This document shows, piece by piece, positions 21,557-22,015 of a stretch of 22,015 nt of DNA. The position numbers and the translations under genes were made by a program. The DNA comes from Dehalococcoidia bacterium (lineage in GTDB: Bacteria; Chloroflexota; Dehalococcoidia; Lucifugimonadales; Lucifugimonadaceae), in NCBI GenBank assembly GCA_012270805.1, contig JAAXHR010000092.1, positions 1 through 22,015 of the forward strand. Direction: 5' to 3'. Each line of letters starts with the position of its first letter. Position 1 is the stretch's first letter. A model generated the notes under the pieces. The model worked only from the letters and a program-made list of their open reading frames with translations, ran no database searches and was not told the origin of the DNA.

Positions 21557-22015
21557 TTATCGGGGATCAGGTCCCCATCCCTGCATCAAATCGGGTCGGC
21601 GAGCCATTGTGCGTTCAGCGGCTATTCTCTTGCGATACCGTTCGACCTCGTGGCGGTTGCCGTTCAAGAGCACCTCTGGAACTCGACGCCCTCGGAATTC
21701 CGCAGGTCGTGTATAGACAGGACCTTCTAAAATTCCGCCGATCTGATCCGAAAACGATTCGCGTGCCGTCGACTCCGAATCGCCCAACACACCAGGGACT
21801 AGACGTGCAACCGCGTCGATGACGGCCATTGCCGGAATCTCGCCTCCCGTCATAACGAAATCGCCGACGCTAACTTCGATGTCGACACACTCTTCGATGA
21901 AGCGCTCATCGACGCCCTCGTAGTGTCCGCAGACCAGCGTCAAAGCATCGATCTGCGAGAGATTTTGAGCCAGTTGGTGAGTCATCGGTCTGCCTTGCGC
22001 CGACATCAATATCGT
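21557..22015 (-). CDS. trmD: tRNA (guanine-N1-)-methyltransferase, 5' end beyond the window
   Basis: TrmD methylates G37 next to the anticodon of a subset of tRNAs, preventing +1 frameshifting. About 152 C-terminal residues are visible: MSAQGRPMTH, the deep-knot motif VCGHYEGVDERF, SVGDFVMTGGEIPA (the SAM-binding trefoil knot) and YTRPAEFRGRRVPEVLLNGNRHEVERYR, ending in ARRPDLMQGWGPDPR. The frame remains open at base 22015, so the N-terminal part is missing and no start can be assigned. It is convergent with the YggU gene. Confidence 0.95.
   Translation of the reverse strand, partial: TILMSAQGRPMTHQLAQNLSQIDALTLVCGHYEGVDERFIEECVDIEVSVGDFVMTGGEIPAMAVIDAVARLVPGVLGDSESTARESFSDQIGGILEGPVYTRPAEFRGRRVPEVLLNGNRHEVERYRKRIAAERTMARRPDLMQGWGPDPR

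Noticed and set aside
21541..21822. 93-codon plus-strand open frame
   Set aside because: Antisense to trmD, whose knot motifs are clear.

Overview
This window looks like a chromosomal segment of a Chloroflexota bacterium, most likely Dehalococcoidia or SAR202-like. That placement is inferred from gene content, not from a marker-gene search. The main clues are an extracellular solute-binding lipoprotein with a long repetitive Val/Glu stalk, an enolase-superfamily dehydratase/racemase, a ThDP enzyme and a beta-hydroxyacid dehydrogenase. Housekeeping genes (pyk, rnpB, ftsZ, birA, trmD) are scattered among these accessory genes.

Layout. (1) 1-1391 (-): pyruvate kinase, cut by the left edge, divergent from (2) a + strand pair: a coiled-coil C4 zinc-ribbon protein with a TTG start (1554-2267) and a serine-recombinase-like protein that has lost its catalytic residues (2274-3893). 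(3) A palindromic dispersed repeat and a complete bacterial type A RNase P RNA (about 4033-4466). (4) 4489-10166 (-): a small HEPN/PaREP1-like protein, then what reads as one operon transcribed leftward from 10166: peptide-type substrate-binding lipoprotein, DppB-like and DppC-like permeases, a 3-hydroxyisobutyrate-dehydrogenase-like enzyme and a short NifU-C-terminal-domain-like protein. No ABC ATPase gene is present. (5) 10452-12119 (+), divergent from that operon: a 555-residue UGSC-family selenoprotein. Its reading frame is interrupted by one in-frame TGA in a U-G-S-C motif, with a bacterial SECIS-like hairpin 11 nt downstream, so the two apparent ORFs are one gene. (6) 12347-13996 (-): acetolactate-synthase-like ThDP enzyme. 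(7) 14379-15509 (+): FtsZ with a very short C-terminal linker. (8) 15578-20353 (-): enolase-superfamily enzyme, membrane protein, GIY-YIG-like small protein, and two tandem Eis-like GNAT acetyltransferases. (9) 20449-21544 (+): biotin-protein ligase without a DNA-binding domain, then a YggU/DUF167 protein. (10) trmD (-), cut by the right edge.

How the genes may work together (inference). The transporter, dehydrogenase, ThDP enzyme and enolase-family enzyme fit uptake and oxidation of small organic acids, sugar acids or peptides. The selenoprotein shares a divergent promoter region with the transporter operon and may be a redox enzyme tied to the same metabolism, but nothing in the sequence fixes its substrate.

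The strongest unusual signals are the selenocysteine gene, the catalytically dead recombinase beside housekeeping genes, the tandem Eis-like pair that both end in Phe, the FtsZ tail, and several strong intergenic hairpins or palindromes.
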